This document shows, piece after piece, positions 23,738-37,233 of a DNA stretch of 64,000 nucleotides. The notes beneath the pieces were generated by a model. It did no database searches. It had not been told where the DNA came from and was given only the letters and a program-made list of their open reading frames with translations. Origin of the DNA: Phycomyces blakesleeanus NRRL 1555(-). Lineage: Eukaryota > Mucoromycota > Mucoromycetes > Mucorales > Phycomycetaceae. Position numbers and translations under genes: made by a program. The first letter of the stretch is position 1, and each line of letters begins with the position of its first letter. The stretch is from assembly GCF_001638985.1 (NCBI RefSeq), contig NW_017265143.1, forward strand, positions 124,001-188,000, written 5' to 3'.

Positions 23738-26266
23738 TTAATCACGTTTTCCTACTTTCATAATGGTCGGCTTCAACACAGACATCACCATGGTTATAGA
23801 TTCCTTTTTAACAAAATTAATCAGTAAAGTCAGCAAGTCAAACCAGTCAGTTAATCAACCAGTCAGCCAGCCAGTCAGTCAGTCAGTGATTTAGTTAAAG
23901 CTGCAAAATAAATAAGAAAATCATGTCTTGTTTACCTCTAACCGAACTGCACGCGTTCCACTCTGGGCATTGGGATCAATGAACATATCAAACATTTCGG
24001 TCGCATCTTCTCCCGCAACCTTGAGATCTTCGTCGGCCTCAATAGCCTCCTGCAGACCTCCCATTGGGCCTCCAAATGCAACCAAAAGATGTCTTTTTTT
24101 TGTTATATATGTGTCAATCAATTATCCTTATTTCGTTTCCCCTTCTTTTATATAATTATATAAAGATTTGTGCTTCTTTTCTTTCCAAAAAGAAAAAGAA
24201 GCGCCAATGGGATTTTTGATAGAATTTCCCCTTACCTAAACTCTTTGGGTCCAGAAACGCCATACATGTCTTTGGCTGAACGGTCACTAACACCTACCAT
24301 ATAATCATAGCCATCCTAATATGTATAGATGTATATTTATTTAGTATTAAATATCAATCTATCATTTAATATGATTAATATGATTAATTGTAATAATTAC
24401 CTCGTAGGGACTCTCTGTCATAACTCTGGAAATTGAAGAGGCTAGGCGGATAGAGTATCCCCAATAGAGACCCATCTTTTCACGAGGAGCTTTTGGACTG
24501 ACAACCTTAGCTGGCAGTGGCTTCTGACCCTTTCTTGTTTCCATGGCAGCAATTGGGGATCCCAATTCAACAGTGACACGGACACCTGGCTGGATCGCCT
24601 TGTCGATCCTGACGCGACGAAACAATCCCACGTCGACAAGTGTACCGTCTTCCTTGTTAGACATCAATGTCACACCTTCGCGGTATCGGGTCTGTTCATG
24701 CATGCCGGGATGGTGCGGCACATCCAGGGGTGGCAAAAGACCTTTTTTTATTATTATTATAATTGGATTATATATATATATATATATAAAGAAGAAGAAG
24801 AAGACCTTTTTTAGAATATTTCTTTTTTTGGGTTGAATAAAATAGCTATCCATGTACTAAATTATACAAGTATAAAGTGTATACCAACACAAAAGGGGGG
24901 GTGAAAGAAATGATTGAAATAAAACAAGAAGAAAATAAAGAGAATATTATATGCGTCAACCCGTGCCATTGTTGGACTCTTATTATTATTTATTATCATT
25001 TTGCCTTTCAATCACCCCATTGTGTCCCAAACTGCTGTAATCTCTTTACTCTTCTTCTTCTTCTTCCTTTATTTCATTCTTTATTTCTTTATCTATATTT
25101 CTCTCTCTCGCTCTCTCTATTTTCCCTCCCTCTTTTTTTTGTATGTCTAATTCCCTGAAGCCCCCCCTCCCGCCCTTTAATCCCCCCCCCCCCCCCCCCC
25201 TTTTGTACGTTATTTTTGGTTAATAGCAACACCAAGGAGTATCATCATTATTATTATAAAAGTCAAGTTTTAGACAAGAAAAAAGAAAGATTCTCTTTGC
25301 CCACCACCACCACCACCACCACCCCCCTTCATTTCCCTTTACTTTTCTTTATCCTTTCTTTCTTGTTCTCAAACACTATATAAATAATTTGTGTCCAAAG
25401 CATTATTTCTTTACCTGCAAATTTAAGGTCTGGGCTGAGTGGTACAAGTGCCTTGCGAAGATATCTGTCACAAATCAAAATAGATTTAATATAAATATAT
25501 ATTTGATTATTTAAATATATACATTTGTGCTTTAGATCCCCACAAATTATGTCAATCAATTTAAATTTAAATAATACAGATATTATATATATATATGTTG
25601 ACTTACTGTGGTGTCTCCATATATTGAAATACGCGCGCCAAAAATAAATTAGGATCAACCTTGTGGTGTGCCTTTTGGATCTTGTCTTGATAAATGATGA
25701 TTTCATCAACGTTGAATATAACAAGGCTTCTGGCAATCTACTATTCATCAATTTTGTTTTCCATAATAAATAAATATATAAATAAATAAATATAAATTTA
25801 TATATATATGTATAAAAATGCTTGCCTGTCCTGCAAGAATTGTCTTCATTTCCAGTGTAGGTGCTCCATCAATAATACTCGAAGGAATTGCGAGACTGAC
25901 AGTGTAAGACCGTGGTGTACCTTTGGCCACCGTGGTTACTTGTTGATGATGAGTTGGTTCATGAGTCGTCTTTTGATATTTTCCGGGACGTTCACGATCG
26001 TAATCCGGTCCAGATAAGAACTGGTTATCGAATGACTTTACTGTTCTACGCTTCAGGCATCAAATGAATAAAGGTGTACGATTAGTAATTATAACATTAA
26101 AACAGATTTATATTCAACTACATTTATGTATGTGCTTTTGTGCGTTTAAACTTTTTATTATTATTATTATTATTAAAAAATTACTTTATTTTTAATAGTA
26201 ATAAGAAGAATATGAGTATGAAGCTCATTGAATTGCATTGCTCACTTTGGGTTGTGTATTAGCCAT
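23738..26266 (-). CDS. SPOUT1/C9orf114-type RNA methyltransferase
   Basis: Eight exons give 356 aa: 26266-26246, 26050-25826, 25737-25607, 25464-25415, 24741-24401, 24315-24236, 24092-23936 and 23803-23738. Family members are SPOUT-fold SAM-dependent methyltransferases (Pfam Methyltrn_RNA_3, DUF171) acting on RNA. Matching blocks, in order, are SYTVSLAIPSSIIDGAP, LAGQ|IARSLVIFNVDEIIIY, QYLRKAL, FAGLLPPLDVPHH, the insert domain up to MGLYWGYSIRLASS, YDYMVGVSDRS, and HLLVAFGGPMGGLQEA near the cofactor knot. Human SPOUT1 is 376 aa, so the model is full length. Intron 2 has a GC donor (CAG|GCAAGC); no GT is available nearby and the LAGQ|IAR junction matches the family. Exon 1 codes only seven residues. 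Confidence 0.9.
25130..25325. repeat. Poly-C tract and CCA run inside an intron
   Basis: Within the 673-nt intron 4 of the SPOUT methyltransferase gene there is an uninterrupted run of 18 C at about 25183-25200, preceded by a C-rich stretch, and a (CCA)n run at about 25303-25322. An uninterrupted C homopolymer this long is striking in such AT-rich DNA and could also be a sequencing weak spot. Confidence 0.85.
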
Positions 26267-27407
26267 GTCAAATACTTGCAAAAAATAATAATAGAAATGC
26301 AAAAACGCTAAAAATATAAAGAACCGTTCATTTTTTTTTCAATATTTGACAGTCACTGCTATACTGAATTTCATTTCGTTTCGTTTCGTTTCGTTTAAAG
26401 AAGATCACACTAATGCTTACTTAAGTTTCCTTTTCTTCTCTCTCTTACCATTATTTCACAAGTGGTAACGATGATACAATACATTCTCCCCTCAGGATAT
26501 TTTGCAAAATAATGAGAAAAAAATGCAATCCCTCTGGTTCCCTTTCCCTTTCCTCTCCTCTCCTCTTCATTCTCCTCAAAAATCTCCCTTCTAACCTTTT
26601 TCTCTGTTTGAATTTAGGTAATGCATTCGCCTCACGGATGTAGCACACGCACATACAAAAAAAACACATATTAATGTTTCCTGGGATTTCTTAGTTGTAA
26701 AGAAATAAGAGTTTGATTTGAGAGCTTCCTTGGATCTCTACCAAGTTAATTTTATTTTACTTGCATATTTAATAGAAAGTGAATAAATTAATAATAATAA
26801 ACTAACAAAACCCCCAGTCATGATGTCCTACTTTTCTCACAGTAATAGAAACTCGCTATTCCCTGTACACCTGCGGTTCCCTATCTTACTTTATTTTATA
26901 TTTCTCTAAAAAAGAAAAGCAACATGACATGAATCAATTAGTCAATTAAATTGTCTGTAAGGTTAGGTTAAAGAAGTCCTTTATATATATATTTACCTTT
27001 TTGATCTCTTGATATATACATATACATGTTTGTGTGTATGTCTGCATTCGACTTTCTTTTTTTTATACAAAACCGAACTTGATCACAAGGTAGATACAAT
27101 GATTTGGCTTGCTAAATATCTTTAAATCCAAAAGAATTTATAATTGCAATTGGTTTGAAATCAACTTGGTTGTGTTAACCTTGCTGAGTATCATGCCTTT
27201 TTGTGCTGCATTTAATTTTCTTTCTTTCTTTTATCAAAAATAATGATAATAATACATTTTATTTGCATTATACCATGATACATACATATTGTAATTAAGT
27301 TTATGCTTTACTTTGGTAAGTAACTCTTTATTTTTTAAGAAAAAAATTAATCATTTATCTAATTGTGCTATTGCTTGATTTTAACCATGTGTGTATTCAA
27401 GATTTTC
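26267..27407. other. Intergenic region without recognised genes
   Basis: Only short AT-driven frames occur. A (CGTTT)n-like run lies at 26373-26396 (TTTCG units). The first few hundred bases should contain the promoter of the SPOUT methyltransferase gene. Nothing else is identified. Confidence 0.45.
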
Positions 27408-28142
27408 TTACAAGATTTTATCCAATGCTACTATTGTGCTATTCACTAATCTTTCATACTTTTCATCAAGTCTCTTATAATTTTGATCAATTAAATCAAA
27501 ATATCTTTCATGTACAAACAGTAAAGCGTTGTTTACTTTATCTTTTGTAGATGAATTTCCCATGATTGAAATATCTGGATAAGTATTTCTAGTACTCTTG
27601 TAACTGGTGTTATGTGGTTTATGAGAATCATGCGATGAACTTGATTGATTTACAGAGAACGGCTTGAAAGAATCGGTTTGAAAAGACCTTTCGATAGGGT
27701 TGGGGCGGGATGAAGTTTTTGCTGCACTCTCTGTGTTGGACTAGTTTGAGTTTTGTCTTTTTCCTGGTGTTGATTGTATAGCTGTTTTTGCTCTGGACTC
27801 GGGTGTACTATCTTTATTGGTTTTTTAAAAATCTCATAGTCTTCCATAGACTCATCATCTTCAGATTTACAAACAAGCCCTTCATAATATCCGATAATCC
27901 TGGTAGGCTCCCAGTTGCTCGATGACTCGCTTGGGGTAAAGTATCCCTTCTTATATATCTCTTTTTTTTTATCAGTATCCTTTTCAGATGATCTTGTATA
28001 TTTAAAGTCCTGGATCTTTTTTTCTAAAAAAAAAGATAGGTTTATACCAAAGTTATTTCTTCTGGACCTTTTTACTGTTCTTTTGTGAGAGCTGCTTTCA
28101 TTAGGTACATACCTGTAAGTGTTTTCTTTGCATGCGTAAAAA
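27408..28142 (-). pseudogene. Frameshifted gene of unknown function (3' part)
   Basis: A small exon 28142-28113 (acceptor T-tract-TAG, donor ACAG|GTATGT) joins in frame to 28023 onward. The main exon reads KKIQDFKYTRSSEKD and continues as a Lys/Ser-rich, mixed-composition protein to a TAA at 27649-27651. A different frame opens immediately (SVNQSSSSHDSHKPH) and runs on to a TAA at 27408, ending in a Lys/Glu/Leu-rich helix-like tail (YKRLDEKYERLVNS). The two frames look like one coding sequence broken by a one-base shift near 27650; no intron of believable size bridges it. Upstream exons on the minus strand near 28200-28370 are possible but unresolved. I do not recognise the family. A sequencing error is an alternative to true inactivation. 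Confidence 0.4.
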
Positions 28143-28370
28143 CTAAAAAAAAAAAAAAGAGAGAGCTTATCGAGACCATAATCGATACAATATATAAAAA
28201 TCGATTAATATGCTTGGACATCGAATATATATATATATATTGCGAAATTCAATGGTTGATAAGAATTGTTCATAGTTAGATCATACCACTTGCTTAATTC
28301 TATATTTACAGTCAAATTCTGATATATTGATGCCAATAAAATAAAAAGGCAGCTACCGTATCTCATTATA

Positions 28371-29130
28371 TCGAGCACACGGTGTACTCTTGAAACATAG
28401 TTATTTTTTAAAGGATATTTTGCTTATTATTTTGAAATACCATAATAAGAATTATAAGCTTCATATATATACCGAACATTAACATACTTATAGAACTATA
28501 TTGCTTCGAAAAATATAAATATCATTATTATTTTGATAACGCTTTGTACTAGATGGCTACAAAACCTGCCCATGCGCACGGTGTGAATAATCTTTTAGGA
28601 CATAATCTTTTAATGTCCGACATTCAAAAACATCGTTTAAAGGTGTAAATATCGATATTGTCATTTTTTCATCTGTTTATATCTCCATCGATATTGGTTT
28701 GTTGCTAGTCAAACAAGCACTGAAAGCCATGGATCACTTTGTTGAACAACTTTGCCTAGTAGCAAAAAACACAAATTTTCGATTTTTTTTTAGGTGTATA
28801 CTCTGAGGGAACTTTTGGATCGAACATGCTTAAGTGGTGTAAATATCTAAAATATTATTAGTAAATTGTTTTTTTAGAGTGAGAAAATGGGATATTTTGC
28901 TCAATGTTTGAGCAATCAATGTCAAACAACGTTTAAATGATACATCCTAGTGTACTCAACCAGGTTGCTTATATATAAAAAGTAGCTTGACTTAACCAAT
29001 ATAGATTTACAGCTGAATTTCAAGATTTGATTTGCCTTTTTGATCAAAATGCCTTTTTTTATTACACTTTTCATTTCACCGGTAAATTCAATAATATTCA
29101 ATGTGCATTTATATCATATAAACCAACCTA
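28371..29130. other. AT-rich stretch without recognised genes
   Basis: Short frames are present on both strands but none has protein-like length. A minus-strand frame starting near 28366 (MRYGSCLFILLA) looks like a signal peptide but ends soon, and could be the first exon of the frameshifted gene downstream. I see nothing firm. Confidence 0.3.
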
Positions 29131-29139
29131 ACTAACCTT

Positions 29140-30480
29140 TGAACGATCCGGGCACTATTATAACCTCCAATTGAGACACAATACGATCTCGAAGCTCATA
29201 AAAATCAGATCCGTTTATTCTGACCATCGCATATACAAACTCTTTTTGTACTTAAAATATTTTTGAATAATTATATTCTAAGGATTTGTGAATGCTATTA
29301 CTACAATATGAGATTCATTCAGTGTGTATATGTATTCTCTTGGATCTTTGTGCTTTGAAAGTCTGCGAATGTCCATACGGTAATATAAACCAAAATACTT
29401 TCCTGAAAAATATAATAAACCCCGACGTTCGAACGGCTTGGAGAGATCGAGGCTCAAGAAAGAAAATAATCATCAAGCGTGTAAAACAGATATCTTGGCA
29501 TAGCGATTTCCTTCTAAAAGCCTTTACTAAATCCTATAAAATAAAAGCAACCCTTTTTAAAAGACCTTTCTCTTGTGTTTTGCTGTATCTTGTATTGTTC
29601 AATATTAAAAAGTATACATACTTTTTGGTATCATATATAAAGCTTTAGATATTATTCTTGTAATAGTCAAAACTCTTTTATATTTCTAAGAAATCAATCA
29701 GATATCGACTGTACATATATATACCAAGTACTTTCAAGACTTTAACAATTTTTAAACGCGTGTGCATTCTGGTTTTTACCCTAAAAACTCTTGCTTTCTA
29801 TCATGAGTGGCTGTTAAAAGGATGCGCGAATCAACATCGGACGTCAGGCTGAATGAGAAAACTAGGGAATTGATCTTTAATGCGCAATGTTCTGACAAAC
29901 TCATTTCTGCAAAGACATGATGAGAGTTATATATAAGCTAATGAGCTATTCGCATGAGCAGAATTGTAATTTCTGATGGTAAATAAGGTTTCGCATCGTT
30001 GTCGCTCGTCTTTTTCTGTTTTTTGCGTCCTTTTTTGTTTACTTTTTGCTTTTTTTCCATAGTCTTTAGCTCTAGTAGTCACATGCATATGAAAATAGTC
30101 ACGCATCTTTCCCCTTAATTTCTTTAAGGGGCACACGTCAGCGATGAAAGGATGCAAGAGATGCGTAAAGTAGATGGAAGACTCCATTTACTTTGGTCCT
30201 CTTCACCGAAAAGGAACTCGTGAAACTCAACTCCGTTAAAGTAGTTCAAGTGACGATTGACGTTCTTTCAAAAAAAAAGTGTGTGCGTGTGTTAGGTACC
30301 ACCACACTCGTCTGTAATATTTCTTTCTGGAATTGGTTTGAGTTTAATAAAGAAGTGCAGTATGATTGTACTGAAGTTCTGACGATATTCTATAGAGTTA
30401 GAAATTTCAAGAGAAACGAGAGGTTTGTAACGAGTCTTAAAAGAAAGAAATAAAGGTGCGCCGGTTTATATCAGAGAAAA
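29140..30480 (-). pseudogene. Scattered remnants of a minus-strand gene, unknown family
   Basis: Several short minus-strand blocks have protein-like composition and splice-like borders. One near 30290-30160 reads HLNYFNGVEFHEFLFGEE and continues SKWSLPSTLRISC. One near 30187-29930 reads LKKLRGKMRDYFHMH. One after a TTTGCAG acceptor near 29907 reads EFVRTLRIKDQFPSF in one frame. One near 29270-29150 reads EFVYAMVRINGSDFYELRD and ends at AAAG|GTTAGT. The blocks change frame and contain stops, so no continuous product can be drawn. I interpret them as a decayed gene or transposon-derived coding region. A homology search is needed to name it. Confidence 0.25.
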
Positions 30481-32821
30481 ACTAATACTTTGTGCATCGA
30501 GGATAAAAAAGTATGGGAATTGTATAATACAAATATACATATTAGGTCCAATAAATTAGTTGAAATAAAAGAGTGGAATCCTGTGATAGTCGCTGCTTAA
30601 AGCTCCGGATCCTTAATAACACCCGTGTGTGGATATAGAGGAAATAGCATTGGTGCTATGTCCCAGAAACACAAAGGTACCTTTGAGTTTATGGATTTAT
30701 ATATAATGCACTGCTCATTCATATAAATAACTCTTTTACTCTCTTTTTTTTAGAGAAATATACTGTGTGAAGTATTAATGTTACAACTTTAATAATTAAT
30801 AATTAATAATTAATAAATAGAATAAGACCATACGGTACCAAGGCTGCAAAATTGCACACAAAATACAGAATCATATCAATGATCACCATAAGATCTATAG
30901 TATTTTGAGAGTACTCTTTACTAAATCGTTACAAAGTCTGTCATTAAACACTCGTCAGCACCTAAAAGTTTGGCGTTCCAAATATATCGAACCCTAAAAA
31001 TTATCAGGATCGCAAAATAAAGAAATCGAAGCTACCAATTGTTTTTATTTGTATGTTAACATTCAAGAAAGAATAACCAGAGAGAATAAATGTTGGTTAA
31101 TTTGGTATTTGGCTTATAATTTCCTAGGTGGCGGCAAGAACCTTGGTGCTTTAAAAATATACTGTTCAGGCGACCCAGAAATGAATTGCAGTGTTCCTTT
31201 TTTCTGGTGTTATGACCTTCAATTGTTGGAAAAATATGATAATATGGAGTTTTTTTTATGCTCTTCAAAACTTGTGAATGGCAGCCTTTTGCACAATATT
31301 ATTTGTGTAGGCTGTGGATAGTGTTTTAAAAGCCTTTATTACGTATTGACTTGCTTCTGGCTGTATTTTTTTTTTTGGATATTCACAAATTGACAAATTG
31401 TATTCAGTATAAGCTTTGAGAGTAATCTTACATTTCCCCGTATTATGTGGTAGTGATAGTAGTTAAAATAAAACAACAAGAAAGAACTGCTAGTAACAGT
31501 AATAATTTTGTAATAGAAGAAGAGTATGACATGAGCGAGATAAATAAAGAGAAGTAGTTCTTGTAAGATTAGGGGAGAAGTAGGTGAAGAAACCTACTTG
31601 GCTCGGTTTGCTTTACTCTTTGTTGATAGGACTATTGCAGCAATACCACACACATTTATATATATATACAAATATGCACATGCATATCCAGCTTTGGAGA
31701 TTTATAATTATACTAAAAATAAAAAAGACAAAACAAACACGATTAGATTGACATTTTTATGCGCTCATAACAGCAATATTAGTAAATACGCTCATGGTTT
31801 GAATATTCAAGTGGTCCATGTGGACCCTTTGCTGACTCTACCAGCTCAGTTATTTCCAACAACAAAAAGGGAAATATTATTTTTCTTTTATATCTGTCAT
31901 GCAGTCTTGTGGATCCATAGTAGGTTTTAGACTGAGTGTATGGTTTTGAGCCAAAATAGATGTGTGGGTCAGATTACCAGAAAGGCACTTGTACACACAT
32001 TAAAATTGGCTAAACCATCATGCCAGATAACTACAATGTGTGGCAGTATACACTAAGTAGTGCGTAGTGTGTGTGGTGAGTGTTCACTATATTCTTGACA
32101 ATTAAAAGAGAATGATAATAATAATAATAACGGATAAATGGTAACACTCATTATTCTCCTTCTATTAAATACATGCGGACAAAGTCTTACCCTTGAAATT
32201 TTTGCAAGAATAAATAATTTTCGTATTGTATTATTAGTATTATTGGTCTCCACACACACATACACACACTAAAGCCTATACTTATACTCTAACCACTATA
32301 GGTACAACATTTGGTTGCCTTTCTGCCTATCTGTATCTTTGCCTTTGATAATATAAGAAACTTATAATAGAGTGCGCACCAACCAACACACTGTGATTTT
32401 TTGGCAGATATTGGGTTAGTCTATATATTATATATATATAGATAGATAGATAGCTGTGGGCCACTGATCAAAAGCGACGGCAGATTGTGCGTAAACTTGA
32501 TCTTCTATAAAGACTCTAGCTTGGATAGGTATTTATGATCTATACATTAGACGTGATTAATTGCTTTGTTTGTTTGTTTATTTGCTTACTTGCTACTCTT
32601 GTTTTGAAACTTAAAAGCTATTCTTATTTTACTGTACTTGGTACAGATGTTAAACTTTTATCTCTTTCTTATTTCTCTTCTTTTAGTAAGGAGACATGGA
32701 TTAATGTAATATAGTAACAGATGAGTTATGATGAGTATTTTAGGCGTAAAGTTTAAGCTGATCAAGGTTTGCTTTCTTTTACTTTTGGTTGATTCTCTAA
32801 CCAACTCAAATACACATACAT
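30481..32821. other. Intergenic region with unassigned open stretches
   Basis: Plus-strand open stretches at 31049-31321 and 31598-31930 have partly protein-like composition (for example LAYNFLGGGKNLGAL), but they have no family resemblance I recognise and no supporting splice structure. A GATA run lies at 32437-32452. These may be relics continuous with the block upstream. Confidence 0.3.
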
Positions 32822-32880
32822 TTAATCAAATGCTGTAGATAGGCTTGTGAGCAACTGTTGACGATATTCTTCTTGATCTA
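32822..32880 (-). CDS. Possible terminal exon of an unresolved gene
   Basis: After a GTTTTAG acceptor, the minus strand reads DQEEYRQQLLTSLSTAFD followed by TAA, a typical amphipathic C-terminus. The preceding minus-strand sequence holds a GCAGGCACAG minisatellite (about 32905-32955) that would lie in the last intron. Earlier exons must lie between here and about 33250, where the calmodulin promoter begins, but I could not assemble them. Confidence 0.2.
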
Positions 32881-33379
32881 AAACAAAATGAAATATAAAG
32901 ATAGAGGCACAGGCACAGGAGCAGGCACAGGAGCAGGCACAGGAGCAGGCACAGATATATCTCTGTATTATAATAATGGCTTTCATAATTATTTCAACTA
33001 CAATTTGCATATGTGATTTCTATAGCTGTATTCATATGTGGCTTTGGTAAGTTTGATGTCTAGAGCTTAAGTATTCTTTCTATAAAGAATTCCCATATAT
33101 TTATTTTAAGAACACAAATGGTTACATCTAGTGTCACCTTGTCCTCACAGCAAAGTGACGTATCCTGTTGAGGAGGAGAGCCAATTAATAAATATATATT
33201 AATATTATTAATATATTTATATTTATATTTATATATATATTTATATTAAAGTAAAATAAAATAAAATACAGAAACCATAGGGAAGAGAACAAAGGTTAAA
33301 AAAAGGGTTTCTCTCGTTTGAACTCTAGCATATCCGCCTCTTTCTCTACTAAAGAATTTTTTCTTAGAAAAAAAAAGAA

Positions 33380-34427
<1,048 letters not shown>

Positions 34428-35400
34428 ACCATTTTTTTTAACAAAAAAAAATGAAAGGAATATGTTCTTGTGTGCGCGTCTAAATTTTTTGTCTGTGTAT
34501 GTTTTTGCGTGTGCATGTACGTATTTGTGTGTTTTTGTTGTTTGTTTGTGTTTGTGTTTGTGTTTGTGTGTCTACCTCTTCTTCTTTAAATCGAATTCTT
34601 TCTCTTCATTTTTTTTCTACCAAGATATCAAATAAATTTCTTTTAAAAACATACAGATATAACTTTACGTGTATGTGTTTGTGGGTATATATATATATAT
34701 AAGTATTTAACTTGGAAAATGCTTCCATTTAAGCGGTAAAGAAGTGTCTAAATATATAATATTTAAACAGAGGCAATGGAAAAAAAATGCGGGCTTTTTT
34801 TTTGTTGGTTGGTTGGTTGGTTCTCTGGACCAAGTGTGTGTGACAAACCGAGGAACCGCGCAGGTTTCCGCGAGTTTCCTTCTAGGCTTGTTTTTTTTTT
34901 TTGTTTGGTTACATATTCTTAATAATTTTTGCTTTTTATTGAATAATTAAAATGGATCATTGGTATAGCATTATTATTATTGTTATTAGTGATTGAAATA
35001 GTAGTGGTAACAATGGTAGTAACAATAGTTTAATTTGTACTATTACTCTAGTATGTATATATATTCTTTAAGAAAATAAGGATTGATCTTACTGCATATT
35101 AAATGTACATAATAAATAAATGGGATTACAGTAGTGTTGAGAGAGAAGGAGAGAGAAATATTGAGGGAGGACATATTCGGCACTCATCTACATATACACA
35201 CAAGCACACACACACACGCACAAGCATAGGCACAAGTAAATGAATGCATATTTGGGTGTAATGTGTAGAGTGTAGTATGTATTGTGTATGCATGTAAGTA
35301 AGTAAGTAAGTAAGTAATTATGTGTGTGTGTGTGTGTGTAGATTGATTATAAAAATACAAAGCATTAAAATAAAAATAAAAGAAAAAGAAATGTGATTAA
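34428..35400. other. Intergenic region between convergent genes
   Basis: Calmodulin and the methyltransferase end towards each other here. The sequence carries GT-rich repeats (34524-34570), a TTGG run near 34805-34822, an AAGT run at 35294-35317 and a GT run at 35322-35340. No gene is visible. Confidence 0.5.
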
Positions 35401-36349
35401 TTAATTGCCAGGTTTCCTGGCTGTCCATATCTTCCACTTCATTGTACACTTTCGCTCCTCAAGTTCCTCCAGTGCTAAAGTGCAAAGGTTGTCATAGTAT
35501 TCGCTGTCAACACCGAGCTCTATTACCCACCAGAGACGCATCGATTGAAACATGGCTTTGGTTTGTAATTTGTACAAAAATCCTTGCTCTTTTTGTGCTA
35601 TAATAAATAATATATGAGATTAACCAAAATGTATATATATTTGCACTACTCTTTTTAAAAAAAAAAACAAATAAATAATAATAAACGTACCTTCATCAGC
35701 AGGCCATTCTCCAACGGGAACATCTACTTCCACTACTTCAAGATCTACAAATCCAGCTTGTAGTAGCTTGTTGTCCATAGTGTCTAAATAGTCCACGTCT
35801 ATACATAAGCCTTGTGAAACCTTGCTTATCCAGTCAGTTGCGAGCAAAAGAATAGGTCCAGGATTTGAGAAATTGAAGGCTATTAAAATAAATAAATCAA
35901 ATTGATTAGTATATAAATACATATTGCTTTTGGTCTGCTTTGTGTGCTCTTTGTGTATACTTCAATGTAAATGTAATATAAATATAAATATAAAAAAATA
36001 TTTACAATGTTCAACAAATTCAATCTGTCCGTTTGGCTTCAATACCCGATAGATATCTGCCAGTAACCCAGCCCATCGAGCAGCTGGGACAACTGTCGCG
36101 ACATCTCGTTGGAAGACATAATCAAACGTGCAACTAGAGAACTCCAGTGGTACAAGGATATCGCCATATTGATACTTCACATTCTTTGCTCTTTCTGCCC
36201 CATTTAGTTGCCTTATGGACAGTTCTTTTTCATGATGATCAAGGCCGGTATGATTATCGAATTCTTGTACACTTGGCAAGGTATCAATACCAATCACTTT
36301 ACAGGAAGGAAAGTTTTGGCCAATTTCTAGTGACCACAGACCTGAACCA

Positions 36350-36397
<48 letters not shown>

Positions 36398-37233
36398 TGA
36401 GATAAGATATCAAATACACAAGCACAGAAACACACACACACAAAATAAAGAGAGAGAAAAAGGAATAAAGGATATTTGTAGATCGAGAATTAAAAAAAAA
36501 TTACCTATACCGCATGCGATCTCTAAAATCTTCTTTGGGTTGGTCAATTTTACTTGTGTGTTGGATCCAAAGGTTTGCTTGAGGACATAGTGCTGTACAA
36601 ATTATGAGCGATTATGAGCGATTATAATTATAATTGTGATTGCAATTAGAATTGGAATTGGAATTGCAATGGTGTATATCTATGTAATAAGGCTTACTTG
36701 ACGTGTTTGTCTGTAAAAGTAGAAAGAATTGGATAAACAATGACAGGAACAACAATAAGAACAATAAGAACAATAAAAATTATTATATTAAAATATCATT
36801 ACCTGTCATATTCTTTCTCTGCTCCGTATTCAAAGAAAAACGGATCTTTTGTGCCAAGACTACTTGCGTTTCTGAGTGCGCGAGTTAGGTACGATAGGTC
36901 GATCTCGCCAAAGACAGGGTGGTTTAATATTTGGGGTTCTTCGTCAATGCAATTGGATGTCGAGCCACTTTTAAAAGAGCTGGCTGCTGAGGATTTTGAG
37001 GGGCTGTATGAGGGATGATGGGAATGCTTTGGGATATCTGTTGATGGGCTTTTTGTGGGTGACTGTATGGACGTTTCGGATACAAAGCTGTCGAGTTCAG
37101 ATGGTCTGTTTTCCTTTGTTCGACTCGATTTTGTAGATCTTGCTTGTGACAGAATGCTAGGTAGAATCCTCTTTCGGCGGGTCCGAGGTTTGTCGCTCTT
37201 ACGAGCGGGTTCTTTACTTAGTTGACTTCCCAT
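35401..37233 (-). CDS. SAM-dependent methyltransferase, class I
   Basis: Six exons give 417 aa: 37233-36803, 36710-36698, 36592-36505, 36341-36006, 35879-35691 and 35597-35401. The N-terminal 90 residues are basic and Ser-rich (MGSQLSKEPARKSDK) and probably disordered; Gly2 could be myristoylated. The Rossmann core starts with motif I, ILEIACGIGLWSLEIG (Gly176-Gly178 region), then the acidic end of strand 2 in VIGIDTLPS, and a post-motif block DYVFQRDVATVVP..W..LL.DIYRVLKPNGQIEFVEH. This pattern matches the large fungal Methyltransf_25-type family; the substrate cannot be told. Exon 2 is only 13 nt but is needed to keep frame. The C-terminus (MRLWWVIELGVDSEYYDNL) is also family-like. Confidence 0.85.
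36348..36397. repeat. AAT trinucleotide repeat in intron
   Basis: About 15 consecutive AAT/TAA units lie in the intron between exons 3 and 4 of the methyltransferase gene, just upstream of its acceptor. Confidence 0.9.
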
